64,000 nt of DNA from Micropterix aruncella (GCA_944548615.1 OX155960.1:12844103-12908102); one strand, 5' to 3'; positions 1 through 10,889 are shown, counted from the stretch's first letter. Notes: a model not told the origin generated them from the letters alone. Numbers and translations are program-made.

Positions 1-405
1 GTAATATAACTATATACCAAATATTTTATAAAGGGTTGAGTAGTAATATAAATGGTTGAGTAGTAATATTCACGTAATAAGCGTAAGTTTTACTCATTCA
101 CAAAAGAAAAATGGTAGCCCAAAAAAAAGTGGTCCATCTCTCCTCAACTTACCCTATACCATTAGGATAAGAAATATACATAATGATATAATTTTAATAC
201 AATTTAAAGTATAAGGTTCAATACCCTCGCGGGATTTTTTGATTTAACGACATTATCCATACGGACGTATATGATACGGCCGCTATATTATCGCCCGAAA
301 GCAACTGTCTGTCCCGGTTTTTTTTATTTATTCGTCGATTATAAGAAATATAGCTTAAAATGGTCAAACTTGCACCTAATCAATTTTGCTTACAATAAAT
401 TATAA
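1..405. other. AT-rich, nothing recognised
   Basis: AT-rich sequence without a convincing reading frame, splice-bounded exon or inverted repeat. It lies on the 3' side of the Rim exons and is probably Rim intron. Confidence 0.5.
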
Positions 406-406
406 G

Positions 407-775
407 CGTCTATTTCCCCTTTTCGGCCCATCAAGCAAGGAGGAGGGAAAGTATTGTTTGTGAACGCGCACTTTTATTTTCGACATGAAGACGGAAAATA
501 CCATTTTGAACCCCACTGAACTATTACGACCATTAATATAGCAGTCTGTTTGTATGTCTGTGTGTCTGTCTGTGGGTTTGTCTGTTCGCTTGCGTCTATG
601 TGTCCCTCCACAAAAGCGCCCAATGGCTTTATCCCATTGAGGTAAAATTTGGCACGCAGGCATCATTTGGTCATGACCAGAGTTGAGATGATTGCGGTTG
701 AAATTGGTCCACCAGGGGGCGCACCAGTCATATATCAATCACAAACTGTTGGACTTACAGACTGAAAATTGACTA
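407..775 (+). repeat. Dispersed repeat T, copy 1
   Basis: This stretch shares an ordered set of motifs with 43640-44100 and 52489-52870. They are 'gaaagtattgt..gtgaacgcg', a TGTG/TCTG-rich middle, 'gcgcccaatggcttta', 'aaatttggcacgcaggc' and 'gaaattggtccaccag'. The order and spacing are conserved, so this is a dispersed repeat of about 370-450 bp. Open frames in it (minus strand 400-738) are incidental. The class is unknown; a SINE or the 3' part of a LINE is possible. Confidence 0.7.
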
Positions 776-1576
776 CACCGATGCGTTGGTGGGCCGAAAT
801 CGTTGAGTTTGCGCCGGTCAGTATATATGCGTAACCGATTGAATCGAACGTGTCTAATACGTTGCATTCTCACTATCCGCGCTCATCGCCGATTATGTAT
901 CATTCAGGTTAACCTCTTTGCCGAAGGGACATCACCCTCAAAATCCTTCTATAATTCCTTTGCTACTTGCCGAAGAGTCTTGGGGTGATTAAACCGTTTT
1001 TTGTATAGTGCCGCTGAGGGTATCAGTGCCCGCGGTGATTGGTAATTTTTAGGGCGATACTGTATTGTTATAACACTGCCTTTTTTATCAGAACACCTTT
1101 CGGGTTATGCAAAAAAAAACAAATAAAATTGGAACCTTCATCTGATTTATAATGGGAAATTTCAGCTTAATTAAATGTAATTATCTTAGGATATTGTTCA
1201 TTGGACTTGACCAGATTTTTTAGCATATCCACGATATTGATAAAGTTTTCATTAATTTTATTACTGGAAAGCATGAACATACCTCCTAAATTCAAATGCA
1301 TTGGAAGAGTGCTGCGCCGATTTTGTTAATTTGTGATATGTATCAAATAAAACTGCAAAAATTAACGCCATAGAGGCGCATCTTTAATAAAAACTTGCAT
1401 TCAATTTTCTACATTCGAAATTTTACTCATATTGTCAAACACCAATTCGCTAGTTCAAAAATCTGGATTCAGGAGTATCTCCTCTTTCCGAAAAAAGAAA
1501 ATGGTGCAATATTAGGTTACCATCTCATCAAAACATGAGAGCATCACTGAAATATAACTTAAAAGAAATACATCAG
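776..1576. other. AT-rich, nothing recognised
   Basis: No exon, transposon end or tandem array could be supported here. Confidence 0.45.
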
Positions 1577-1850
1577 ACAGTGGGCTCGATTGCGTTTCTT
1601 TGAGAACTAAAATCGTAAATTAGTTCGTGTGAACGAGACAGAGCAATACGGCATCACCAAAGATAAGGCATCTGAATCTAACACCGCACGAAATGTGCTC
1701 AAATTTATACGGACGAATATAAGGTAGGTATTTTTAATCGATGATCATTCGTTTCATATTCCGCTCTATCGTATTTCTCTATCTCGTTAGCTTGAACTAA
1801 TTTCAGTTTTAGTTCAAAAAGAAACGAAATCGGGCCCATTATCTACGTAA
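1577..1850. mobile_element. Small inverted-repeat element (MITE-like)
   Basis: The left arm (about 1577-1650: gggctcgatt, gtttcttt, gaactaaaa, aattagttc, aacgagacagagcaatacg) reappears as its imperfect reverse complement at about 1760-1848. The spacer is about 110 bp. Long imperfect terminal inverted repeats with little between them are typical of a MITE. No clear target duplication was found, so the superfamily is not assigned. Confidence 0.55.
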
Positions 1851-1982
1851 TTGCCCTTTTATTTCACACTCGTCAATTTGAACCCGGTTTAAGGTTTGAG
1901 GTGGAATTCCAAATTCTAGTAAGTTTTATTTTAAAAAAATGTTATTTCTTTACGAAACAGTTATTCATTTGGCATTCTGTTA

Positions 1983-2416
1983 GGGCCGGACCACACGATA
2001 AGGTGCAGCTGCGGCGCGGCGCCTGAGCGGTGCCGCTGCGGCGTCTTACATAATAACCATGGTATGTCACATGGTGCGTTCCGGCGCCATACCGCACGCA
2101 AACCGAAATATGCGCCGGAGCGGCACCGCAAAGTTGTTAAGTGCAGTCGAAGGAGGGTACATGCTTGCCTGTTTCATTTCTTTTCAAGTATTTTTTTAAA
2201 ATTTTTAATCGAAGTGTTTAAAATGAGTACCAACGAAGAAGATATTGACATTGACTACCTCATTTCACTAGTTTTACGTACAGTTAACTACAACATTATT
2301 CGCCTACTGCGGCGTCGTAGTAACGTTGCGGCACCGCGCCGTGCACTATACGTGTGCCCGCCCGTACGGCGAAATTTTTGCGTTGCGACGCCGCACCGCA
2401 TCGCGTGAACCGGCTC
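1983..2416. mobile_element. PIF/Harbinger-type MITE with coding remnant
   Basis: The ends are GGGCCGGACCACACG and, as reverse complement of the right end, GAGCCGGTTCACGCG. They are directly flanked by TTA on both sides (1980-1982 and 2417-2419). A 3-bp TWA target duplication with GGGCCGG ends is the Harbinger signature. The interior is CGG/GCC-rich near both ends. A short plus-strand frame from about 2223 begins MSTNEEDIDIDYLISLVL and may be the start of a deleted transposase or its partner protein. At 434 bp the element cannot be autonomous. Confidence 0.75.
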
Positions 2417-2419
2417 TTA

Positions 2420-2870
2420 TTGCTCGAATATTTTTTTGTATGCAGTCATGAAAAGTTGAAAATTAGCTTTATTTTAGAATATGAGTTCATGTGGTGGTTA
2501 TCCAATAAGTCATCTTGTGGATTGAAATATAGGCTTTATCAAGATGAGCAGACAATGATAGAGCAGCTCGTGATAATAAACCTCGATTAGATCAATGACT
2601 CTTCACAGCTGTTTCTGCACGATAAAGCATAACCATACATTTCACAGCAAAATGTTCTAAAGTTTTAGGAGTTGCAACTGCAGACTCTTCGTCATCAACC
2701 TTGCTCTAACAAACTTTTCGAAAGTTGGATGTATTTTTACAAGAGAAAAAATCACTATCGAAGAGAAAGTGAAAAACGCCTTCAAAATTTAATTGGTTCC
2801 TGTTCACCGAGGTCTACAATGAATGCATTAACTAGCTACCATAAAAAAGGCAAAACTTCATAGATAAAAG
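2420..2870. other. No recognised feature
   Basis: Short open frames exist at 2354-2590 and 2672-2863 (plus), but they match nothing known and have no splice context. It could be remnant Harbinger sequence outside the MITE, but I cannot show that. Confidence 0.4.
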
Positions 2871-2872
2871 GG

Positions 2873-2960
2873 TCAACATTCCGGGTTGACCCCTAAACTT
2901 GTGAAGTAAAAACTCGGCCGTAAATTTTGCGTCCCGGAAGGGACGTTACACATTCTAGGG
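2873..2960. repeat. Single arm of the GGGACGTTACAC repeat
   Basis: Contains cccggaagggacgttacac followed by attctagggg, and a 'cccctaaac..actcggccgta' block. The same blocks, inverted, form the hairpin repeat at 5225-5325. Confidence 0.6.
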
Positions 2961-3171
2961 GATTTAAGTAAATATATATTTTTCATATAAGATTTTTGGT
3001 CTAAATCCGCAACGTCATAGCACAATATATAAGGTTTTAGATTGCTCAACGTATTACTACGATTTGGCAGCTGAGATTTTACTACAAAACGCAACGTGTA
3101 GATAGCACTCACAGTTCCAAGTATTCAGTAATCTTCTTATATTCAATACAGCGTCGTTCATGGCACAGCAG

Positions 3172-3480
3172 TATTTATTTATTTGTTTCATTAATGTAAC
3201 AATTCATTTACAATGCATAAGTATCACTTGTAATCATATCAATAAAAAAAATATTTTTAAAATAAAAAATAAAATTGAACACGGCCGATATGAGCATTAG
3301 CATGTATGTACTGCTGCTGCCCAACTTAGTGTTAGGACTTGTTCCTGTAATAAAATGTCAAATAATATCAAACAATAGTCAACAAAATTAATGAATAAAT
3401 AAGAATAATAAAAAAAGTCTGCGAAAATAATAATAATAAGAATTGTCAAGGATAAGATTTAATGATGGGAACTGTCTCGG
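3172..3480 (-). mobile_element. LINE 3' end remnant (minus)
   Basis: Begins with 'atttatttatttg', that is an AAATAAAT tail read on the minus strand, next to a low-complexity stretch like the 3' ends of the minus LINEs at 46817 and 56467. No coding part survives. The assignment rests only on the tail. Confidence 0.35.
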
Positions 3481-4109
3481 TATATTAATTTGTGGATATT
3501 TTGCGGGGAGTCATGTTTTAGCCAGGAATCAATCTTGGCTTTAAAAGAAGAAGAAGACTTGAAAGAGAAGTATGATGGAGTACTACAGATGGCTTTCTAA
3601 CCATGCCTATAAAATAACCTATCTCGAAATAAAGTACTAATATAATAACAAACGAATTTTTAAATTATAGCTCTGAATATTCTAGTATTAAAAAGTTAAT
3701 TTTAATTTGGTACGGATGTTTAAATACGTAATAATAACGCTCTTTAATTGTCCGCCCGAAAGATGGAATTCTATCAATCCGTATTATTTCTGTGGCATAA
3801 TGGGCCTATATATAAATGCAATAGATATGTAATGTATGTATGTATACTCATGTACATATGTATGTATACTCATGTACATGGATTCAGCTCTATTATTTAA
3901 AAAAAAAAATATTTGTCTGTCGTGTAAAGCCGACTTTAGTCAATGCTATTGTTGAATTAATATTTATGCTTAAATAGTTTTATATCTACATATAAACTGA
4001 CGAATTCTAATATGCGATAATTAGCTTTAATTCCTAATTCATGCTGTTATTGTATATTCTGAATAAATAAACTGAATACTGAATACTGAATACTGAATAT
4101 ATGGTACTT
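3481..4109. other. AT-rich; tandem ACTGAAT tail at its end
   Basis: Mostly featureless. Around 3836-3885 a 'tgtatactcatgtacat' block is repeated. At 4060-4096 (ACTGAAT)n follows an 'aataaataa' signal, as at the 3' end of a plus-strand LINE. Confidence 0.45.
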
Positions 4110-5026
4110 TTTAGAGCTGTCAACTACAACGGGTAAAACCGTCACCTCAGGAATTTTTAACGATAATATTCATTCTGTCTCCCATGAGGTGAGCGCAGAA
4201 GACTTGGGACAAAAACAATCCGCCGTCTAGCTACGCCCCATGCGCGTCAGAGGCCAACGCCTAACGGTGAGGCTCCGGGAAAGTTACCCAGCGGGCAGCC
4301 TCGACCCCTGACTGACCAGTTTGGAAGGATATCTCCTACTGGTGATATCCTTCGAAACTGGTAGTCAGAGATATCCTTCCAAACTGGTGATATCCTTCCG
4401 GGAGCTAAGAAACCCTTGCTGAGTTGGCCACAAAGATCCCATTCTGTTCAGGGTTGGTCACACTCACGGGTCAACACCCATCCGACGGCATCCACGCATG
4501 AAGTGCGAGCCTGGGTAGGACTCTGGCCTTATGGTTAGTTTCCCCTAGGAATCAATCTTCTGGCACTCCTGAACGGTCTGCGCTCCGTGCGGTATTGCCA
4601 ATCGATTGCGCACTCTGACTAACAGTCGGGGGAGTCTGGAAGCAGTACTGTTTCCTATAGAGCGGAGGTGGTTGCGGACCTTACGGCGACTGCTCTTGAA
4701 ACGACCATCGGCTACCGGATCCTGGATGAACAGCCGGGCAAAGGATGCCGTGTTCCGCGATAGATTCGGTATACACCGTTTCACCGCTTCGTAAGGGAGA
4801 GGACCGCGCAAGCAATCGAGAGACTGGAGTAATCTGGACGCAATTGGAAGTAAGGGCGTGAGTGTAAGCCCGCTGGATAGCATTCCTGGCTATCTCGCGG
4901 TTAAGGCGTTGGCCTCTTACGGGCTTGTGGCTGAGCTAGATGGTGGACGGAACGACTAATCGTTAAAACTTCCTGAGGTGACGGGCTCGCCCGCTGTAGT
5001 TTGCAACTCTAGTTGGTGATATCCTT
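4110..5026 (+). mobile_element. Element A copy 1, inverted dimer
   Basis: A partial element A lies on the minus strand (about 4114-4400: ctgtcaactacaacggg, then gtcacctcagg). It is followed head to head by a nearly full plus-strand copy (about 4401-5026: gggagctaagaaaccc to gacgggctcgcccgctgt). The outer ends are therefore inverted repeats of about 200 bp. At the junction 'gatatccttc' and its complement 'gaaggatatc' are repeated several times. The open frames on both strands here are by-products of the element's GC-rich sequence. Confidence 0.75.
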
Positions 5027-5224
5027 CCAAGCAATGGATAGCACTAATAATTCATTTGTATTATTTTTGCTATCGTTTTTTTATAATTAATAGGACCTTT
5101 AAAAAACCATTTATTTCCAATGTTATTATATGTGGCCAAAAAAAATGTCACCTGCATTTCGCCGGCTCAGAAAGGTTGCCAAAATGTACTATGGAGTTGA
5201 GCAATCTAATACCATATATAATAA

Positions 5225-5325
5225 ATCCCGGAAGGGACGTTACACATTCTAGGGGACACCTAGAAAGTGTAACGTCCCTTCCGGGATGCAAAAGGTACGG
5301 CCGAGTTTAGGGGTAGTATGTCGTT
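5225..5325. repeat. 63-bp hairpin repeat
   Basis: 5225-5287 is an almost perfect palindrome. The arms of about 29 bp (atcccggaagggacgttaca... and its complement) have one mismatch and flank a few bases. The outer part to 5325 (ggccgagtttaggggtag) matches 2884-2930 inverted. Confidence 0.8.
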
Positions 5326-5524
5326 TCGATTTAGTATGTCGAAAACGTCCTCATTTATGGGATAGTTAACTAATTGAATAAATTATATAGCCATCAGAGA
5401 TGATGAAATAGTATTTAGAATGTGAAGACCTCGTCTTATCGCCAGGGCCAAGTCTTTCAAGAACTTTTAAGCCTCTCGTCAATGTAGTGGAAGCAGTCGA
5501 TGGATAATATTATTACAACCTTAC
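5326..5524. other. Rim intron, 3' of the last visible exon
   Basis: Follows the donor GTAAGG of the 5773-5525 exon on the minus strand. I see no further Rim exon between here and base 1, so the next exon probably lies outside the window. Confidence 0.6.
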
Positions 5525-5773
5525 CTTTTCGAGTTCTTTGAGTGACGCTGGCGAGACGTCAGAGTGTCTTCTAAGTTCAGGACTTCTAGGCGGCGCCAGG
5601 GCTCCACCGCCACTACCCGGGCCTACAATTCCGGTGCCGAGCCTGGCTTCCGAATGGCGCCGCTGCAGTGCCTCCAGCGCTGGGACGTCTAGGAGTGAGT
5701 CCATTGAGTCCTGGGCTACAGCTGGAAGACGGGATGCTATCTTGCGGCGGCATACAGAACACCGCCATTCACT
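5525..5773 (-). CDS. Rim: Rim exon, end of zinc finger and linker
   Basis: This is the fourth visible exon of a Rab3-interacting molecule. The minus strand reads ...ttcttccccag | AGT GAA TGG CGG TGT ... GAA AAG | gtaagg, so both splice sites fit consensus. The 249 nt are 83 codons, phase 0 at both ends. The first residues, SEWRCSVCRRK, supply the last CxxC pair of the zinc finger begun in the exon at 9035-9188. The rest is a polar linker with a Gly/Pro-rich middle (GPGSGGG, APPRSP) and the stretch ELRRHSDVSPASLKELEK, which I recall from insect Rim proteins. Rim links Rab3 on synaptic vesicles to the active zone and calcium channels. PDZ and C2 domains must be encoded further left, outside the window. 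Another member of the Rab-effector zinc-finger group is the only real alternative. Confidence 0.87.
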
Positions 5774-6032
5774 CTGGGGAAGAATATAAAAAAGATAGTA
5801 TACATCATAAACCACAAATACCTGTAAATTATGACTTGTAAGTTTCCGGGTTCGATTCCCGTCTGGGTTTACATTTTCCTTTGGAATAAAATAAACGTAA
5901 TTGCATTTCAATTATGTTAACCAAATGATATAAAAAGAGACACACTTATGCGAATACTTCATAGTAGGGTTGGATTTAAGAGATTGTCGTATGATAATAA
6001 ACCCGCTCATTGTGAAATTTCACAATAAATAA
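5774..6032. other. Rim intron with tRNA-like B box (SINE scrap)
   Basis: Just upstream of the exon acceptor, 5848-5861 reads gggttcgattcccg, a perfect pol III B box (GGTTCGATTCC). I cannot fold a tRNA cloverleaf around it and see no A box at the right distance. It is best read as the residue of a tRNA-derived SINE. Confidence 0.55.
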
Positions 6033-6542
6033 TCTATACTAATATTATAAAAAGGTAAAGATTGTGACGTTGTAGGAAGTAATCTCTGGATCTACTGAAC
6101 CGACTTTGAACATTCTTTTACCAATTGGAAGCCACGTCATTTGTAAGTGTCATAGGCTATATATTAATCCAAAAAATGAAAAGACTTTTACGTGGTCGTC
6201 GGATTTGCAAAGTAAGTCGGAGAATAAGCGGTCGAACGAAAACGTTTCTAACTAACGCTGCCTTAACGATGAGAGATATATGATTGAGTTCCAGAGAAAA
6301 GTTGTAGAGCTTGATAATGCCTACAAAAAAGTCAGCGACAGCATATGTCTATCTTTTTATATTGAAGTCACAAAAAGTAGTATTTTGTAAAAAATAATTT
6401 AAATCATTAGGTCATGTTTATTGGTCATATTATCAACAATTATGAATTCTTATCAAAATAAGTAAATTTATCGTCTCAAGTGTTTAAAACAAAAGACTTT
6501 TCCCTTTTACTGCATATAATTTCCCTTTTACTGCATAAATAG
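6033..6542 (+). mobile_element. Lep1-like Helitron, copy 1
   Basis: Starts with TCTATACTAATATTATAAA and shares the body with 12411-12829 (gttgtaggaagtaatctctg, gccacgtcatttgt, agtcagcgacagcatatgtc). The 3' part 'cccttttactgcata' is duplicated, and the end is ATAG where the other copy has CTAG. It is non-coding and non-autonomous, inserted in a Rim intron. Confidence 0.7.
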
Positions 6543-6685
6543 TTAAATAGATATTACGCTCACAAATAAGACACTCACAAGATGACACTTACAAATAACG
6601 GTATTATAGACAAATTGGCATGCAAATACATACATACATCAGTAAAAATATAACCGTTCTTTTGGCAGTCAGGAAAAAATTCAGC

Positions 6686-7306
6686 AAGTTTTAACGATTA
6701 GTCGTTCTATCTCCCTGGAGTGAGCGCAGAAGACTTGGACAAAACAATCCACCGTCTAGGCCAAGTCCCGTAAGCGGCCAACGACTTAACCGCGAGATAA
6801 CCAGGAGTGTTACCCGGCGGCCTACACTCACGCCCTTACTCCCAATTGTGACCAGATTACTCCGGTCTCTCGATTGGTTACGAGTTCGAGTTCGCTTGCG
6901 CGATCCTCTCCCTTACGAAGCGGTGAAACGGTGTATACCGAATCTATCGCGGACCACAGCGTCCTTTGCCCGGCTGTTCACCCAGGATCGGATAGCCGAT
7001 GATCGTTTCAAGAGCAGTCGCCGTAAGGTCCGCAACCACCCCCGCACTATAGGAAACAGTACTGCTTCCAGACTCCCCCGACTGTTAGTCAGAGTGCACA
7101 GTCGATTGGTTTACGCCGCACGGTGCGCAAACCGTCCAGGAGCGCCAGAAGGTTGATTCCCAGGGGAAACTAACCATAAGACCAGAGTCCTACCCAGGCT
7201 CGCACTTCATGCGTGGAGGCCGTCGGATAGGTGTTGACCTGTGAGTGTGACCAACCCTGAACAGAATGAGTCTTCGTGGCCAACTCAGCAAGGGCCCATT
7301 AGCTCC
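6686..7306 (-). mobile_element. Element A copy 2
   Basis: The minus-strand sense starts at ggagctaatgggccc (about 7306) and runs through all internal blocks of element A. It stops at about 6686, just before the hairpin block gacgggttcgcccgt, so the 3' end is missing. It lies in the Rim intron between exons 9035-9188 and 5525-5773. Confidence 0.75.
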
Positions 7307-8157
7307 CCACACTAGCTAGATACACACACAATGTATATTATATGCTATAATTTAACATTTAATTTTAGGCTATAATTTTTTGCCTACTCTTCTTTTTAAA
7401 CCAGCATGTTGGTTGACTGGAAGTTATTGTAATATAGCAATAAGTCCGCCATTGCACCTTATTTTTGTTGTGCAATAAAGAGAATTTCATTCATTCATTC
7501 ATTCACCTTGCTGGGCCAGCAGCCGCCGCCGGTATTACGGGGTGCTTGCACACATTACTAATTCCATGGTATCTCTTTAACTTTACCACCTAAAAACGTA
7601 CAGTATATGGCTGATTATATCTCTATTTAAAACCCGTCATAATGAATAATTTTTTTTTATTAGGACTGTTATTTTATTGCTAATGTTTTCAAAAAACTCT
7701 GCATATATATTTTTGTTTTGTTTTATTAAAACAGTTATTGTAGCTTAAATATAAAAGTTGGATATATGCTGTCGCGAACTATTTTATAGATCTTTTTGAG
7801 GCCGATGTTTTTGTTTTACATTATATAATATATACGTATCAGTCATACATAATATATGTCAGCGTATATGTTTTACATTATATAATATATGCGGATTCGG
7901 CCGGAGAATGCACTCTCAATTTCCTTTTCGTCCAATATCTTTCTCGATCTGGATACCGCATAGCGGGCTTAACACAATTTTGGTTTGGGCTGGTCTATGT
8001 GGGTTTTCCGTGACATGTTTTCGTCGGTGTAAGTTCCTGGAAATTTAGTGGACTTGGCAATATCGATAGAGTAATTTAACTGTTTTTCTTTTTTATTTGA
8101 TAAGTTTATCAACACTGCTTTGCTTAAATTGGCGACATCGGGTTCACTCTAAACTAA
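7307..8157. other. Intron: LINE tail and AT-rich DNA
   Basis: 7465-7504 reads 'gtgcaataaagagaatttca' followed by (TTCA)n, the kind of 3' end seen on lepidopteran LINEs. No coding part survives. Between 7800 and 7895 the block 'gttttacattatataatata' occurs twice. Nothing else is supported. Confidence 0.4.
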
Positions 8158-8540
8158 TCATTGACTTCAAAAAGTGTTTCGCTTGTTGGATCCTCCATTT
8201 TTGTTCTACAGTCACTTTCAAGAATGCACGTGGTGTCATCTGCAAGTTGGACAGTCTTGGCACAAGTTATGTTAGTTGCTAAATCGTTAAAATAGAGTTT
8301 GAAGAGGAGAGGTCCTAATGTTGAGCCCTGAGGCACACCGATGTTTACTATTTCACAACTCGATTGCTCAGCCTTTTCCTCAATTCCATCAATTATTTTA
8401 ATCTCCACCACTTGCTGCCTGTTTTGTGGGTACGATTTAATGAGTGAATTGGCCACTCCTCTAATTCCATAATGGTTTAGCTTGTCTACCAGGGTATTGA
8501 TGTTTATACAGTCGAATGCTTTGCTTAGATCGCAGAACTT
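8158..8540 (-). pseudogene. LINE reverse transcriptase fragment
   Basis: The minus strand encodes DLSKAFDCININTLVDKLNH, then GVPQGSTLGPLLFKLYFNDL, then QLADDT. These are the palm motifs of a non-LTR reverse transcriptase, with ADD retained. Finger and thumb are both absent. The upstream end is cut at about 8540, where a small tandem duplication begins. It has the same orientation as Rim and lies in its intron. Confidence 0.85.
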
Positions 8541-8600
8541 TTATACACTTTTTTTATACACCGTTAGCTTAGATCGCAGAACTTTTTATACACTTTTTTA
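8519..8600. repeat. Tandem duplication, about 44-bp unit
   Basis: 'gcttagatcgcagaactttt' followed by a tatacac/T-run block occurs twice in succession (8520 and 8569). It starts inside the edge of the reverse-transcriptase fragment. Confidence 0.75.
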
Positions 8601-8741
8601 TAATTTGAAATGTAATTTCATTTGTAGAAATACTATTTTTTGTAATTTCGTAATGTTATTATATATATAATATTTTTTTGTAATGTAATTTCTATACCCA
8701 GATCGGGTTTATGAAAATAAAATTTTCTTATTTCTTATTTC

Positions 8742-8966
8742 TTATGTCAGCGCACGCCGATACAACAACTCTCCAGCTTATTTTTTTCGACTATTTAAAA
8801 ATATTTTGATTTTGTATTAAAAACCAATAGTTATCGCAATAAAATATCGCTTCTATTAGTGAAAAATTTTTCAAATTGGATGAATAGTTTCGGAGATTAC
8901 CCTCTACATACAAACTTATAAACTTACAAACTTACAAACATTACTTCTTTATAATATTAGTGTTGA
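8742..8966 (-). mobile_element. Lep1-like Helitron, reversed
   Basis: On the minus strand it begins cactaatattataaagaagt and continues with 'gtttgtaagtttgtaagttt'. This is the common lepidopteran Helitron 5' end. The other end is not defined. Confidence 0.5.
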
Positions 8967-9034
8967 TGGAGACGGTTGCAGGACGCTGGGAAGGCTACGT
9001 CTCCATACAGTAACATAATTTCTGACTAACTTAC

Positions 9035-9188
9035 CGGGTCTTGGTTTTCGTCGGGCTTATAGTAGGATGCACAGTCTTCGCATACTCGATGCTGGCACTC
9101 GCAGCAGGTGTGACAGACGTCTCCAGGCTTGAAAGTCTTTAGGCACACCCTGCACGCGCCAGCGCGGCTTGGTGGCTTTCCCGGCTCT
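9035..9188 (-). CDS. Rim: Rim exon, core of the zinc finger
   Basis: The minus strand reads ctatcgcag | A GAG CCG GGA ... GAC CCG | gtaagt. The exon is 154 nt. Its first base completes the Arg codon begun (AG) by the exon at 14214-14109, and it ends in phase 0, fitting the exon at 5773. It encodes CRVC-x12-CxxC-x4-CxxC (GACRVCLKTF, CHTCCEC, CEDCASYY). With the CSVC pair of the next exon this gives eight cysteines in the spacing of the Rim / Rab-effector FYVE-like zinc finger. In Rim this finger binds Munc13 and, with the preceding helix, Rab3-GTP. The acceptor has a weak pyrimidine tract. Sequence from about 30 bp further upstream is a LINE insertion. Confidence 0.9.
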
Positions 9189-9214
9189 CTGCGATAGGAC
9201 ATAAAAATACTGTA

Positions 9215-10185
9215 ATAGGAAGCAAAAGACACTTTGGCCCAAAGAATAAAAGAAACAATAGACAGGCTTAGTATATGGTTCCAAGTTAATAAATTGTCAC
9301 TTAACGTAAATAAATCAAAATCAATATGCTTCTCTTTGCGGCCGTCTGATTATAAAGAAATAGACGTATACTTTGGGTCTGACCAACTAGAAAATGTCTC
9401 CTCCACGAAATTTCTCGGATTAGAAATCGATCAAAAATTACAATGGTCTGATCACTTAAATGATCTCAGTAAAAAATTATGCAGAGCCATATTCGCCATT
9501 AGAAAGATAAGAAGTTTATGCGGTTTTGAAGCAGCGAAATCCGTTTATTTTGCATATTTCCACTCCCTAATAACGTATGGCCTACTGTTTTGGGGAATGG
9601 CACCAAACTCAAAAAGAATTTTTCTCCTCCAGAAAAGAGCGGTACGCAGTTTATATAGAGTCTCACCAAGAAGTTCTTGTAAGCCGCTATTTGTAAAATC
9701 AGGAATAATGACTCTATTTTCTTCTTACATCTACCAACATATTATGTACGCTCGAAGACACCTAACAGAAGCTCCGGTGAATAGTGATTTTCATCATCAC
9801 GATACGAGGAATAAATCCAATCTCCACATAAACCGACAGCGACTTAGCAAAGTGCGAAACAGTTTTATTCACCAAAATTTGTCCTTCTATAATAAGATTC
9901 CAGAGCAAATGAAAAGCCTTGGAGAGGACCAATTTAAAAAGATAATTATACATAATTTGGTAAGAAACCCAATTTATGGTATAAGGGAGTTTGAAAATTC
10001 TGAGTTTATTTTCCATGTTGATGATTAATGAAATGCGTAAAGTTTTAAACATAATGGTATTATGATAGCTGACATTCTAATTTTCATATAATTAAATTCA
10101 TTTTTTTTTAAATACGAAGGCATATTGCTGGATTGGCAATAAAATATATATTTTTTGATTATTCTACATAGAATTTGCCTTTCTA
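9215..10185 (+). pseudogene. LINE C-terminal fragment (thumb and tail)
   Basis: An open plus-strand frame of about 270 codons runs from about 9219 to 10028: AKDTLAQRIKETIDRLSIWF, FLGLEIDQKLQW, YFAYFHSLITYGLLFWG, IFLLQKRAVRSLY, ending FENSEFIFHVDD. This is the part downstream of the FADD motif in a Jockey/CR1-type non-LTR reverse transcriptase. The 5' end is truncated at about 9215, only 27-30 bp from the Rim acceptor. The 3' UTR ends near 10150 (ggcaataaaatata). It is antisense to Rim. The long unbroken frame suggests a fairly recent insertion. Confidence 0.85.
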
Positions 10186-10889
10186 TTTTAATATATTATT
10201 CTCCCTGACTCATCACATTAGCATATTTTGATTATTTGTATGTAGGTAATATTGAATATAATATTACAGCCATGACAACTATCACGATAGTTATGTTTAT
10301 AATAATGAAATTTTTAGCATTTAATTTGTGACGCATCCAAGTGTAGGAATGCCTATCTACTGGAGTAGTTGATTGTATTGTATTGTATTGTACTACTTTA
10401 ATCTAAAGTAAAATCGCGAAAAACCATACTGTAACCAAGAAATCTCAAAGGCCAAGCTTATCAATTGCATACTAGAATCTCTACTATTGGACCGAATTAA
10501 AAAAAAACAATGACTAAATCACATTGATTTGATTGGCGAATGCCGATTCTTAATTGTACATTTACAGTTCGAAATATTTGAAAAATTCGAATTGTTTTGC
10601 GCTTTATTTCGGCTATATTAGAGATTTTTTTCTTGCCGAAGTTTAAACTTGGTTTTAGAGATGGATATGTGTATAGGTGAGAGGTTTAATTTTGCAAAAG
10701 GTAAACTTGGCGTTAGAGATGGATGGGTTAAGGGTGATCGTTCAACGGTGGCAAAAGGACCCCATTAAACCTATATACTATATATGAAAGTTGTGAACAT
10801 TCTTAAATAAATCTCATTCAAAGAAGCATTTCCCACTCCAATCCGGGAAGTCCTTCGCCGCTATATGGGTAACATATAATATTTTTATT
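10186..10889. other. Rim intron, AT-rich
   Basis: Contains a (TTGTA)n stretch near 10374-10395 and no other recognisable feature. Confidence 0.45.

Noticed and set aside
2064..2408. 114-codon plus frame as a gene
   Set aside because: It starts inside the inverted-repeat end of a Harbinger MITE and ends in the other end.
5848..5861. tRNA gene at a perfect B box
   Set aside because: No acceptor stem, D arm or A box could be found. A SINE scrap is more likely.
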